Counted from the stretch's first letter, positions 14,752 through 22,255 are shown. The stretch is 25,031 nucleotides of DNA from Bacilli bacterium (GCA_900758495.1 CAAERO010000037.1:1-25031), one strand, 5' to 3'. The notes: a model not told the origin generated them from the letters alone. Numbers and translations are program-made.

Positions 14752-14928
14752 TTATAATTCAATATCATTAGTTAATTTAAAATACTGTATTTTTCCATCG
14801 TTTGTGCTTGTTAATATATCTATATCATTAATTTTATAACTACTATGATAAGAAGAAATCATATCATTCCAATAGTTATTAATATCATCGTCACTTAAAG
14901 TTTCATCAAACAATTTTATATATTTCAC
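14752..14928 (-). pseudogene. C-terminal piece of the lipoprotein gene (or coupled 58-aa ORF)
   Basis: 58 codons starting at GTG 14928, overlapping the lipoprotein stop by GTGA. It reads V-K-Y-I-K-L-F-D-E-T-L-S-D-D-D-I-N-N-Y-W and ends T-N-D-I-E-L. There is no independent ribosome site. One more T in the short T run at the junction would join it to the lipoprotein as D-T-F-V-K-Y-I-K-L-F, which reads smoothly. I favour a frameshift over a separate gene, but translational coupling would look the same. Confidence 0.5.
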
Positions 14929-15308
14929 AAAGTATCTTTATAATCATCAGGTGTTAAATCTTTTGCTAAATACCCAACATAAACACTCATATTATATTTA
15001 CCTTTTGATGAATAATTATCATAAACAATTATTTCTAATTTATCATTTGCAATAACAACAACATCATCTCTATCTCTTCCGCCTATATGTTTTTTTGATA
15101 ACATTTCACTTGTTATTTTAGGATTATAAACGCTGTTATATTTATTAATAAACAAATTAATTGCCTCATTATCAGCATATATAGTTTCAACATTAACTTT
15201 ATCTTTATTATCATTTGTTTCAGTTGTTTTATCTGTTGAAATATCTGAACATCCAGTTAATGAGAATAACACTGTTATACTAATTAATAATAAAATAATC
15301 TTTTTCAT
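14925..15308 (-). CDS. Lipoprotein (probably truncated by frameshift)
   Basis: 127 aa from the ATG at 15308 (GTGAGATGTATT upstream). K-K-I-I-L-L-L-I-S-I-T-V-L-F-S-L-T-G-C gives a clean lipobox with Cys at 20. The mature part starts with a charged linker, then a domain N-E-A-I-N-L-F-I-N-K-Y-N ... V-V-V-I-A-N-D-K-L-E-I-I-V-Y-D-N-Y. Similar small lipoproteins are frequent in mobile elements and some are surface-exclusion or accessory proteins, but no specific role can be claimed. It lies 53 bases after the KAP gene on the same strand. Confidence 0.7.
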   Translation of the reverse strand: MKKIILLLISITVLFSLTGCSDISTDKTTETNDNKDKVNVETIYADNEAINLFINKYNSVYNPKITSEMLSKKHIGGRDRDDVVVIANDKLEIIVYDNYSSKGKYNMSVYVGYLAKDLTPDDYKDTL

Positions 15309-15361
15309 AATACATCTCACTTTCACATAATATTTTACCATATAATTATTATTTTTTAATA

Positions 15362-17302
15362 TTACAAATTAGATATTACATCATTAAGAAATTTTTCTAT
15401 TTTTTTCAATACAAATACTTTAACTTTATCAGTTATTGTAATACTACCAATTTTATTTTTTAATTCAATTAATTTTTCTTTATCATTTTCATAGTAGTCT
15501 TTTATGTTGGAAAAATTATATATCTTTTGTAGTGCATACCAAAATTGATATATTTGGTCAATAGTTCCATTAACAATATTATTTTCTATTTTATTTAAAT
15601 CTAATATATATGCAAATTTTTTATCTCCTAAAAATTTCCCATTGTTATTCGCACAATAATTTTTTAATTCTTCTCCCCATTTATTACTATTAAATATTTT
15701 ATCAATTTCACTCTGTAAGTTTTTTAATTCTCTTTCTTCAACATATAATCTTATATTTCCAATATTCTTCTTATATATTGCTTCGGTTTCAGGGGTACCA
15801 TCAAACAATCTTTCTTCACAAAAAGTTCCTTTAACTTTATTACTTTTAATATTGTTTTCAAGCTGTATAATGATTTTTTTAATTAGAGTTTTACATACAT
15901 CCATTTCTTCAATACGAGATAAAATCATTACAATATTTGAATATACATTTAATTCATAATCATTGTTATTTGTTTTTTCTAACAATTTTTCTAAAATGCT
16001 TTTTAAATCATTCTCTGAAATAATCCACCAATTTTTTAATTTATAAAGTGGGTCATTTGGATTCTTAATTTCATTTAAAACATTTGCTTTATATTGAGTT
16101 AAGGTATCTTTAACAGATACTTTGTTAATATACGAATTTAATAAAAAATCATCAACAAATCTAAAACCTATTACATAATTACTATATATATAATCTAATA
16201 AGCCATCATTTAAGAATACTGTACCAAATTGCTGATTATTTTCCCAATTATACGAATTGTTTCCTTGTTTTATTTGTAATGATTTAATTGTTGTATAAGA
16301 AAATAAGTTATCTAAATAAATATTTTTAATATCTTTTAAATCAATTATTTCGATTGTCTCAATAACTAATCTATTAAAAGACTGAAATATAAATTGAATA
16401 GTTCTTAAATTATAATGCTTATTTCGATTTATTTGCTCTAAAAATTTCTCTTTATTCTTTAATACGGTTTCTTTTGCCAATTCATTTGTAATAATATCAT
16501 TGACAAATGTTTCGTATACATCTTCAATATTAGCTCTATAATAAATAATTTTTCCTATTAACTTTTCTTTTATTTCACTATATATATTATCTTCATCAAA
16601 CAAAAACTTTGTTCTTTCAATCAGTTCATTTTTAGTAATTTTATCATTATTTTCTGTTTGTTGAGTATCTTTTGACCAATAATCTTTTTTATCTTCCTTT
16701 TTTTCAATTTTAAAATTGGAAGAAAGGGCAGTAATATATTTTAATTCTAAATTAGAATTGTAATTTACTTTTCCAATTTTGCTTTCATCGGCAATAATTA
16801 CAACTTTTACATCGTTATGTTCTACTAATTCATTTATATAACCTAATATAGTATTGATATTCATATTACATCTTTCTAAATCATCAAAAAATATAACTAA
16901 ATTATCTAATTTTTGAAAAGAGCCTAACAATTTCGTTACTTTTTTATCTGCATCATCAACCGATGTATATTTTTGAACTATGTCTCCACCAATTTCTAAA
17001 CAAACATCTACAAAAGGAACTGCTTTCTTTATTTTTTCATTTTTAAATAATGATAATGACAATTTGCTTTTTATTTCAGAAATACTATTTATACCATATA
17101 AAGACAAATATATAGGATTTCTATATTTTTTCTTATTTTCTTTATATTTATCTTCCATTTCTTTTATAAAATTCTTTACAAAGTATGTTTTACCACTTCC
17201 CCAAGAACCATTAAGTAATGTTGCATATTTAATATTTACATTATAAAAATAATCTTCTAATTCTTTTTTTATTTCATCTTCTGTCATAAATGTTTCTAAC
17301 AT
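15362..17302 (-). CDS. KAP-family P-loop NTPase
   Basis: 646 aa from the ATG at 17302 (GGTGATGCTT upstream). Walker A L-L-N-G-S-W-G-S-G-K-T at about 29-39 and Walker B L-V-I-F-F-D-D-L-E-R-C-N at about 143-154; the D-D-L-E-R-C motif is a KAP/STAND-type hallmark. There is a sensor-like stretch V-K-V-V-I-I-A-D-E-S and a long helical C-terminal half without visible membrane helices. KAP NTPases often sit in accessory regions, and PifA of plasmid F, which excludes phage T7, is a member. Here it follows a macro-domain gene and a nuclease-like gene, suggesting a sensor/switch ATPase of a defence module (inference). Confidence 0.88.
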   Translation of the reverse strand: MLETFMTEDEIKKELEDYFYNVNIKYATLLNGSWGSGKTYFVKNFIKEMEDKYKENKKKYRNPIYLSLYGINSISEIKSKLSLSLFKNEKIKKAVPFVDVCLEIGGDIVQKYTSVDDADKKVTKLLGSFQKLDNLVIFFDDLERCNMNINTILGYINELVEHNDVKVVIIADESKIGKVNYNSNLELKYITALSSNFKIEKKEDKKDYWSKDTQQTENNDKITKNELIERTKFLFDEDNIYSEIKEKLIGKIIYYRANIEDVYETFVNDIITNELAKETVLKNKEKFLEQINRNKHYNLRTIQFIFQSFNRLVIETIEIIDLKDIKNIYLDNLFSYTTIKSLQIKQGNNSYNWENNQQFGTVFLNDGLLDYIYSNYVIGFRFVDDFLLNSYINKVSVKDTLTQYKANVLNEIKNPNDPLYKLKNWWIISENDLKSILEKLLEKTNNNDYELNVYSNIVMILSRIEEMDVCKTLIKKIIIQLENNIKSNKVKGTFCEERLFDGTPETEAIYKKNIGNIRLYVEERELKNLQSEIDKIFNSNKWGEELKNYCANNNGKFLGDKKFAYILDLNKIENNIVNGTIDQIYQFWYALQKIYNFSNIKDYYENDKEKLIELKNKIGSITITDKVKVFVLKKIEKFLNDVISNL

Positions 17303-17326
17303 AAGCATCACCAACAATATTATATC

Positions 17327-17355
17327 ATTAAAAAATGCCTTTTGTTTAGGCATTT
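17327..17355 (-). terminator. Hairpin terminator between the macro and KAP genes
   Basis: Minus strand: AAATGCC pairs with GGCATTT (9-base loop holding the macro stop codon), followed by TTT and AT-rich sequence. It ends 25 bases before the KAP start, so KAP expression needs read-through or an internal promoter. The short T tract suggests incomplete termination. Confidence 0.6.
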
Positions 17356-17855
17356 GTATATAATTCCTTTATTTCTTCATTAGGTAATACCAAAGTAAAA
17401 TCAATATTATATTTTAAAACTAAATATTTTAATAATTCAATAATTCTTTTTACCACATCACTATGTTTATAACCATGTACCCCAGTACCTAAACTAACAC
17501 TAACAATGCTTTTATACATATTTGTCTTTGCTTTGGTTACAATTTGATAATAACTTTCTAATAAATCATCTATTGCCAATCTATGATCTTTATATTCATA
17601 ATATTTAGGACAATAAATATGTAATATATCTATACCCAAATCAAAACCAGGACTAAATCTAACTTCATTTACTTTCATATTATCTGAATAATGTTTTTTA
17701 CAATAATCTTCTAATAATTCTTTATTAGCCTTTTTATATATTGCTCCACAAACACCACTACCACAAATCATATATTGATTAGCACTATTAACTATTAGAT
17801 CTTTACCCTCTAAATAATCAAATATATTTCCACTTACAATATTTAACTTTCCCAT
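17346..17855 (-). CDS. Macro-domain protein (ADP-ribose binding)
   Basis: 169 aa; the start is the ATG at 17855 after AAGGTGTTTGTT, not the ATG at 17864. The whole protein is one macro domain: L-N-I-V-S-G-N-I-F-D-Y, then D-L-I-V-N-S-A-N-Q-Y-M-I-C-G-S-G-V-C-G-A-I-Y-K-K-A (ligand-binding loops), and V-S-V-S-L-G-T-G-V-H-G-Y (phosphate loop). Macro domains bind or hydrolyse ADP-ribose or its derivatives. Here the N-A-N motif and the G-x-G-V loop are kept, so activity is plausible. Placed between a nuclease-like gene and a KAP NTPase it may handle a nucleotide signal or reverse ADP-ribosylation. Confidence 0.9.
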   Translation of the reverse strand: MGKLNIVSGNIFDYLEGKDLIVNSANQYMICGSGVCGAIYKKANKELLEDYCKKHYSDNMKVNEVRFSPGFDLGIDILHIYCPKYYEYKDHRLAIDDLLESYYQIVTKAKTNMYKSIVSVSLGTGVHGYKHSDVVKRIIELLKYLVLKYNIDFTLVLPNEEIKELYTNA

Positions 17856-17981
17856 AACAAACACCTTAACTTTATTATATCAATAATTTCTGTTTATTTC
17901 GCCCATAATTTGCTTTTAATAATAAAACAACATTATTTTATTATCACAACAATAATTAACCCTTATTACTCGATTAATTAA

Positions 17982-18626
17982 CTAATTATTCTTTATTTCA
18001 TTAATTACATACATAAATGTGCCAGTATTCTCACTATCTAACTTACTATAACATTTCCAATTAATATTATAACTATCTTTTAATATAATAGGTTCTTCAC
18101 AATTTTTCATTGTTCCCTTACTTGTATTTTTACTCCAAAACATTTTACCTTTTTTAACAATTCTATCTTCTAATGAAAATTCGCTATATACACAATTATT
18201 TTTTAATGGTTTCTTCATATAACTTAAATCATTAGTTATAAACATTGTATAACCATTTCCAAAATTATTAATATTATTTCTTACTTTTTCTATTCTCATT
18301 ATATCTTTTAAATACAAATAACTATTAACATCTTTTGCACCATGATTTTTTAAATTAAATATTTCATCATCAATAATTTTCTTACAACCTTTTGTCTTAT
18401 ATTTTAATTCAATAGGATACCACTTATTATCAATAACCACTAATATATCAATATGCATATTTAAATCAAAACTAGGTGGATACTCTAATCTTATTTTAGC
18501 AGTGGGATAATTCTCTTTTATAACCCAAGCCAATTCTAATTGAAAGTCTGCCTCTGAAACAAATATTTTTCTTTTTTGTTTTAGTTTATTAACTATTAAA
18601 TCCATATCAAAATCAATACTACTCAT
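17982..18626 (-). CDS. PD-(D/E)XK nuclease-like protein
   Basis: 214 aa; AAGGAGTATAGAAA precedes the ATG at 18626. The core fits a restriction-endonuclease fold: S-E-A-D-F-Q-L-E-L-A-W-V-I (Glu helix), I-R-L-E-Y-P-P, H-I-D-I-L-V-V-I-D (the acidic PD position) and Y-P-I-E-L-K-Y-K-T-K (the E-x-K strand), followed by a helix region I-D-D-E-I-F-N-L-K-N-H-G-A-K-D. The C-terminal 80 residues are unrecognised. No methylase is nearby, so it is not a classical restriction-modification gene. First gene of the minus-strand cargo run, divergent from the XRE repressor and with a palindrome just before it. Confidence 0.65.
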   Translation of the reverse strand: MSSIDFDMDLIVNKLKQKRKIFVSEADFQLELAWVIKENYPTAKIRLEYPPSFDLNMHIDILVVIDNKWYPIELKYKTKGCKKIIDDEIFNLKNHGAKDVNSYLYLKDIMRIEKVRNNINNFGNGYTMFITNDLSYMKKPLKNNCVYSEFSLEDRIVKKGKMFWSKNTSKGTMKNCEEPIILKDSYNINWKCYSKLDSENTGTFMYVINEIKNN

Positions 18627-18637
18627 TTTCTATACTC

Positions 18638-18656
18638 CTTATAGTTTATCTATAAG
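18638..18656. promoter_or_regulatory. Candidate operator of the XRE repressor
   Basis: Perfect inverted repeat CTTATAG / CTATAAG with a 5-base centre, covering the ribosome-site side of the nuclease gene within the 132-base divergent intergenic region. A direct repeat, AAGCATAT/AAGCATA, lies a little to the right (about 18685-18700). Confidence 0.45.
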
Positions 18657-18758
18657 AACATTATAACACAAAATATATAATTTTAAGCATATAAGCATAA
18701 CTAATATTACTATCACTCAAATTTAATAATTTTAAAATATTATTAGGAGGTATCTTAT

Positions 18759-19085
18759 ATGCAAAACAACCTTAAACAAATTCGTAATAATAAAAACTTA
18801 CTACAAACCAAAGTTGCTATGGATTTAAATATTACTCAAGAGACTATTTCTTCATATGAAACAGGGAGAGTATTTCCTAGTTCTGATATGCTTATTAAAT
18901 TAGCAGATTATTACAATACATCTATTGACTACATATTATGTCGTACTAAATATGATATGCCAATAGATAGCATTAAACCTAACAATATAACTGATGAAGA
19001 TTTTATGCTTTTAAATAAAATACATAAATTATCTTCTGTTGATAAAGCAAAAGCAGAAGCATACATTGATGGACTTAATGACTAA
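18759..19085 (+). CDS. XRE-family repressor of the element
   Basis: 108 aa; TTAGGAGGTATCTTAT precedes the ATG. The Cro/CI HTH fills residues 1-60: L-K-Q-I-R-N-N-K-N-L-L-Q-T-K-V-A-M-D-L-N-I-T-Q-E-T-I-S-S-Y-E-T-G, then D-M-L-I-K-L-A-D-Y-Y-N-T-S-I-D-Y-I-L. The tail S-S-V-D-K-A-K-A-E-A-Y-I-D-G-L is a helix typical of small phage and ICE repressors. It is divergent from the cargo block, so it probably controls that promoter and its own. Confidence 0.9.
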   Translation: MQNNLKQIRNNKNLLQTKVAMDLNITQETISSYETGRVFPSSDMLIKLADYYNTSIDYILCRTKYDMPIDSIKPNNITDEDFMLLNKIHKLSSVDKAKAEAYIDGLND

Positions 19086-19107
19086 TTATATAGTCATTTC
19101 TTTTTTT
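19077..19107 (+). terminator. Terminator of the XRE repressor gene
   Basis: Stem AATGACTA (19077-19084) / TAGTCATT (19091-19098), overlapping the stop codon, followed by TCTTTTTTT. 19108-19260 is AT-rich with no ORF. Confidence 0.75.
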
Positions 19108-19260
19108 ATATTCTTGTTTTAATATGGTCTTTAACACCTTTAATTTTAAAACTATATAATAATACTCTTTACTTATTATCTCTTTTATATGCTGATTAAA
19201 TCATACTAATACAATGATTATTATCTAATTAATTATAATTGTTATTTGCTGTTTATTATA

Positions 19261-19291
19261 TGATAGTTATTTTTACTATCATTTTTCTTTT
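19261..19291 (+). terminator. Hairpin with + strand T tract at the 3' end of the rep-like gene
   Basis: Stem TGATAGT / ACTATCA with a 7-base loop, then TTTTTCTTTT. It points toward the minus-strand rep gene, so it would stop + strand transcripts (for example RNA starting in 19108-19260) from entering rep. An origin-related hairpin is an alternative. Confidence 0.45.
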
Positions 19292-20099
19292 AAAACCATA
19301 TATTTTCTTGATGATGAGGACATTTTAAACTTTCATTTTCCTGTACTTTATTATTTTTCATTCTTTCATAATTGCTGGCTATCTTATCTAATTGAACTTG
19401 TTTTATAAATTTATCAACAACTTTCTTATCTTGCTCTTCAGTTAATTTCCAATAAAAATTTTTAATCTTATAATAATTATCTTCTAATCGTAGTCTTTTA
19501 TCATTACCAATAGTTCTATTATACATTCTTGCTGTCATCATTTTTAAATATGCAAAATATAAATCTCTTAAACTATAATCATCGGGTATTATTTCTGCAC
19601 TCATATAATTACAAAATAACACCTCATCTGCTTGGTCTATAAAGTATTCTGCTTTATTTATATTAGTATCTTTCTTATATATCTTACTTTTATCTTTTAT
19701 TTTTTTATAATCAAACTTTTCTTTTTCAACTTTTACCTCGTTCCAATTCTTATCAATATATTTTTTTATTTCTTCTCTAAAAGCATACATTGGTTTTGAT
19801 ACTAATAAAATATGTAAATGCCAATCTACTTTTATACTATCTTTTTCACTATGATACTTATTTATAACTTTTTTAGGTCTGCCAACTTTTTCACTATGTT
19901 CATAATATACTATTGAACTATTACCCTTATTACTACTAATACAAATCATTGCTTCTGCCGACCAACCTTTATTTTCTTTCTTTTTACAAGTATATCTAAT
20001 AAACTCTTTTAATCTTTTTGCATACTTAATCGCTTCTTCCTTATCTTTAAATCTCATATTCAAGTCAAAACTTGATATTCCTAACTTACTTTTACTCAT
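19290..20099 (-). CDS. HUH-type Rep/relaxase-like protein
   Basis: 269 aa; GGTGGAAATATG fixes the start. The centre holds V-D-W-H-L-H-I-L-L-V-S-K-P (His94-x-His96), the HUH metal motif of rolling-circle initiators, followed by A-E-Y-F-I-D-Q-A-D-E-V with candidate nicking Tyr152. Residues 45-66 (W-S-A-E-A-M-I-C-I ... I-V-Y-Y-E) fit the first strand of the fold. There is no helicase domain. It lies at the right end, 71 bases from attR, and could nick the excised circle for replication or for mobilization by a helper. Family assignment rests on motif order, not on a search. Confidence 0.65.
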   Translation of the reverse strand: MSKSKLGISSFDLNMRFKDKEEAIKYAKRLKEFIRYTCKKKENKGWSAEAMICISSNKGNSSIVYYEHSEKVGRPKKVINKYHSEKDSIKVDWHLHILLVSKPMYAFREEIKKYIDKNWNEVKVEKEKFDYKKIKDKSKIYKKDTNINKAEYFIDQADEVLFCNYMSAEIIPDDYSLRDLYFAYLKMMTARMYNRTIGNDKRLRLEDNYYKIKNFYWKLTEEQDKKVVDKFIKQVQLDKIASNYERMKNNKVQENESLKCPHHQENIWF

Positions 20100-20126
20100 A
20101 TTTCCACCATTTTTACAAAACTTATA

Positions 20127-20143
20127 TGTTAATGTGTTTTACC
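20127..20143 (-). repeat. 17-bp repeat, copy 2 (between rep and attR)
   Basis: Exact reverse complement of 12105-12121 (GGTAAAACACATTAACA on the minus strand), 28 bases upstream of the rep start. In both places TATAAG follows within a few bases. Confidence 0.7.
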
Positions 20144-20170
20144 TTTCCTTATTTTTCAATGTTTTTTCAT

Positions 20171-20218
20171 ATTATAAGTTTTAATACCGGTGGGGTGGTA
20201 TGCCTGAAATGACTTTTG
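20171..20218 (+). other. attR: right junction of the element
   Basis: Element half-site P (20171-20193, starting ATTATAAGTTTTAATACCG), crossover GG (20194-20195), then gene sequence TGGTATGCCTGAAATG. Fusing 20171-20193, GG and 10433-10455 gives a 48-bp attP with imperfect dyad symmetry (16 of 23 positions). Confidence 0.85.
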
Positions 20219-20367
20219 AATGGGCTTTAAAAGAACATAATATTAATCCTAAAAAAGATTTAAATATAGACACATCTATCGCTTTTGCTGCTATGAGTTC
20301 GGCTTTTATTGGTGGACAAGGTGATTTTGTTACATTATTTGATGATAATGCTAGAAAAAGAAAGTAA
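20194..20367 (+). pseudogene. 3' part of the split substrate-binding protein gene, itself truncated
   Basis: In the frame set by the 5' part it reads G-G-M-P-E-M-T-F-E-W-A-L-K-E-H-N-I-N-P and S-S-A-F-I-G-G-Q-G-D-F-V-T-L-F, matching the NMT1-type middle region, then ends abruptly N-A-R-K-R-K-stop. The rejoined gene encodes only about 206 aa; relatives are about 320-340 aa. So the last third is missing, independent of the 9.76 kb element, and the usual ABC ATPase and permease genes are not downstream. Confidence 0.8.
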
Positions 20368-20399
20368 AAAAAGTTTCTACTAAAAACTAGTAAAAACTT
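20364..20399 (-). terminator. Terminator of the M15 peptidase gene
   Basis: Minus strand: AAGTTTTTACTA (20388-20399) pairs with TAGTAGAAACTT (20371-20382), one G-U, 5-base loop, then TTTTTTT-A. It begins in the stop codon of the peptidase gene and covers the end of the truncated substrate-binding-protein gene. Confidence 0.85.
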
Positions 20400-22230
20400 A
20401 TTTTAAATGAAATGTTACTACTTTACTACTACTATAATAATTATTATCTTGAAAATGCCACCATTCTGATTCTAAAGGAGAAAATCCTTGTGATAACATA
20501 ATACTTCTTAGTTTATTAGCAACAGAATTATTATACTTTACAAGTGAAGTTGTGTCTAAAGTATCATAAGCAGTTTGAGCTTTTAATTCTTTATTTTTGC
20601 TATTAGTAATAGCAATATCGAGAGCCACTCCTTTATTATGAGCAGAAACACTACTTGCTAAAAACCAAGCTGGTCCCCAGTAATTTCCTTCCTTATCATA
20701 ATCTATTGCCTTTTTAACTTTGGAATTAGAATTATATAACTTTCTAAAATAGTTATTAGAAGAAACGGTTACATCATGCGGACGATAAGCATCATAAACT
20801 TTTAGATTATATCCTTCTTTTTTAGCTTTATTATATGCTTTTTGTAATTTTTTGGCTGTTGGATATAAAAGTGGTACATAGTAAGTTTCTTTGTCTATCT
20901 TAGCATTATATTTTTTAGTAAAACCATATAAATTTTCACCAGTAATACCAGGTATAGAGGTCTTAGCTGATGTTGCAGTTGATGATGAAGCACTAGTTAT
21001 TTCATATAACATATCTGGTATAACATCTGGTAAATTAATTAGTAAAAAGTCTGAATATACATAACCAGTAATATTATTGTATTGAACTTTTATATACTTG
21101 GTTGAAGAGTTATCACTAGATAAGATTTTAATTTTACCACCTTCTGGTATTTTTCCTAATAAACTACTATTTTGATTAGCAGCTTTTCTTATATTAACAC
21201 TCTGATTAGTCCAGGCAGTAGCACCATATAATGTTGCACTAAAGTTTCCAATTTTGGATTGAGCAACACCATTTTTATCCAAATAAATATAATCTATATA
21301 ACTATCAGTTACTTTCTTATTATCTTTATAAAAATATTTCTTATTATTTATTGTATACCAGCCATTCTTTTCATTAGAGGTTGTAGTATCATCTTTTTTA
21401 GTATCTGTTTTATTATTATCAATTACAGTATCATTACCATTTGTAGTAGAGTTGTTATTGTTGTTTGGTTTAGTTGTTATATTAGTAGAATCATTTTTAT
21501 TGTTAGTATCAGAAACTTTATTATCATCTTTTGAAGAAGATGAATTATTGTTCTGATTATTATTTATATCATCTTTTTTAGAATCAGTAACTACTAACTC
21601 AATAATTTTAGATGAATCATCATTAACATTAACTTCTAAATAAGTACTTCCTTTATTTAAAGCTTTAATTGTTCCATTACTAGTAATAGTTGCTACTGAT
21701 TTATCAAATGATTTATACTTAATTTTTAAATTTTTAGTATCAGAACTAACAACTATCTTTGCTGTTTCACCAATATTTAAACTTTTTTTATCAAAGTTTA
21801 GAGAAAACTCTACTTCTTTATCATCATCTACTTTTGACTCTACATTATCGTTTTTAATTTCTTCAGTTTTAATAGTTTCTTTCTGATTGTTTATATTACT
21901 ACCATTATTAGTTTCATTACTTGTTACTGGTTTAGTTGTATTAGTAGTAATACTCTTAGTAGATGTTACTTTATTAGTCTCGTTATATTTAGTTATACTT
22001 TCACTTGTTGTATTATTATTTTTCTTTACTTCTTCTTGTTTAGTATCACCTACTTTGGATTCTTCTTTGATAGTATCAGTTTCATCGTGATGAATTACAT
22101 TAGTTAAATCTGTCTTATTATTTAATTTACTAGTTGCACTGTTCTTTACTGCAATAACAAATAAAAATGCTACACCAACTAGAAATAAGATAACAATAAA
22201 TCTAATTAAATATCGTACATAATTATCCAT
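20398..22230 (-). CDS. Secreted/anchored M15 D-Ala-D-Ala peptidase (VanX/VanY-like) with Big2 and SH3 modules
   Basis: 610 aa from the ATG at 22230 (GGGGGGATATATT upstream). Order: membrane helix at about 8-28; long Thr/Asn/Lys linker; Big2-like Ig domain at about 140-215 (S-L-N-I-G-E-T-A-K-I ... S-V-A-T-I-T-S-N-G-T-I-K-A-L-N-K-G); a second Asn/Asp-rich linker; a choline-binding-like repeat G-W-Y-T-I-N-N-K-K-Y-F-Y; SH3b at about 335-400 (V-N-I-R-K-A-A-N-Q-N-S-S-L-L-G-K-I); then the peptidase. Catalytic motifs are Y-D-A-Y-R-P, S-A-H-N-K-G-V-A-L-D-I-A (zinc His and Asp) and S-E-W-W-H-F (Glu, zinc His). It probably trims peptidoglycan stems outside the cell. It has its own promoter. Confidence 0.88.
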   Translation of the reverse strand: MDNYVRYLIRFIVILFLVGVAFLFVIAVKNSATSKLNNKTDLTNVIHHDETDTIKEESKVGDTKQEEVKKNNNTTSESITKYNETNKVTSTKSITTNTTKPVTSNETNNGSNINNQKETIKTEEIKNDNVESKVDDDKEVEFSLNFDKKSLNIGETAKIVVSSDTKNLKIKYKSFDKSVATITSNGTIKALNKGSTYLEVNVNDDSSKIIELVVTDSKKDDINNNQNNNSSSSKDDNKVSDTNNKNDSTNITTKPNNNNNSTTNGNDTVIDNNKTDTKKDDTTTSNEKNGWYTINNKKYFYKDNKKVTDSYIDYIYLDKNGVAQSKIGNFSATLYGATAWTNQSVNIRKAANQNSSLLGKIPEGGKIKILSSDNSSTKYIKVQYNNITGYVYSDFLLINLPDVIPDMLYEITSASSSTATSAKTSIPGITGENLYGFTKKYNAKIDKETYYVPLLYPTAKKLQKAYNKAKKEGYNLKVYDAYRPHDVTVSSNNYFRKLYNSNSKVKKAIDYDKEGNYWGPAWFLASSVSAHNKGVALDIAITNSKNKELKAQTAYDTLDTTSLVKYNNSVANKLRSIMLSQGFSPLESEWWHFQDNNYYSSSKVVTFHLK

Positions 22231-22255
22231 AATATATCCCCCCATTTGTTGACTT

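Larger units (their letters stand above)
10431..20195. mobile_element. 9.76 kb serine-integrase integrative (probably mobilizable) element
   Basis: It is bounded by GG crossover dinucleotides at 10431-10432 and 20194-20195 inside one coding sequence; removing 9763 bases restores the frame. It carries a large serine integrase at the left end, a small resolvase, an XRE repressor divergent from the cargo, an HUH Rep/relaxase-like gene at the right end, and a nuclease/macro/KAP cargo block. No type IV secretion, coupling protein, capsid or terminase gene is present, so it cannot transfer itself and would need a helper. Two or three cargo genes contain frameshifts. Confidence 0.85.

Noticed and set aside
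17982..18626. Classical type II restriction enzyme
   Set aside because: No methyltransferase in the element and only the fold motifs are visible.
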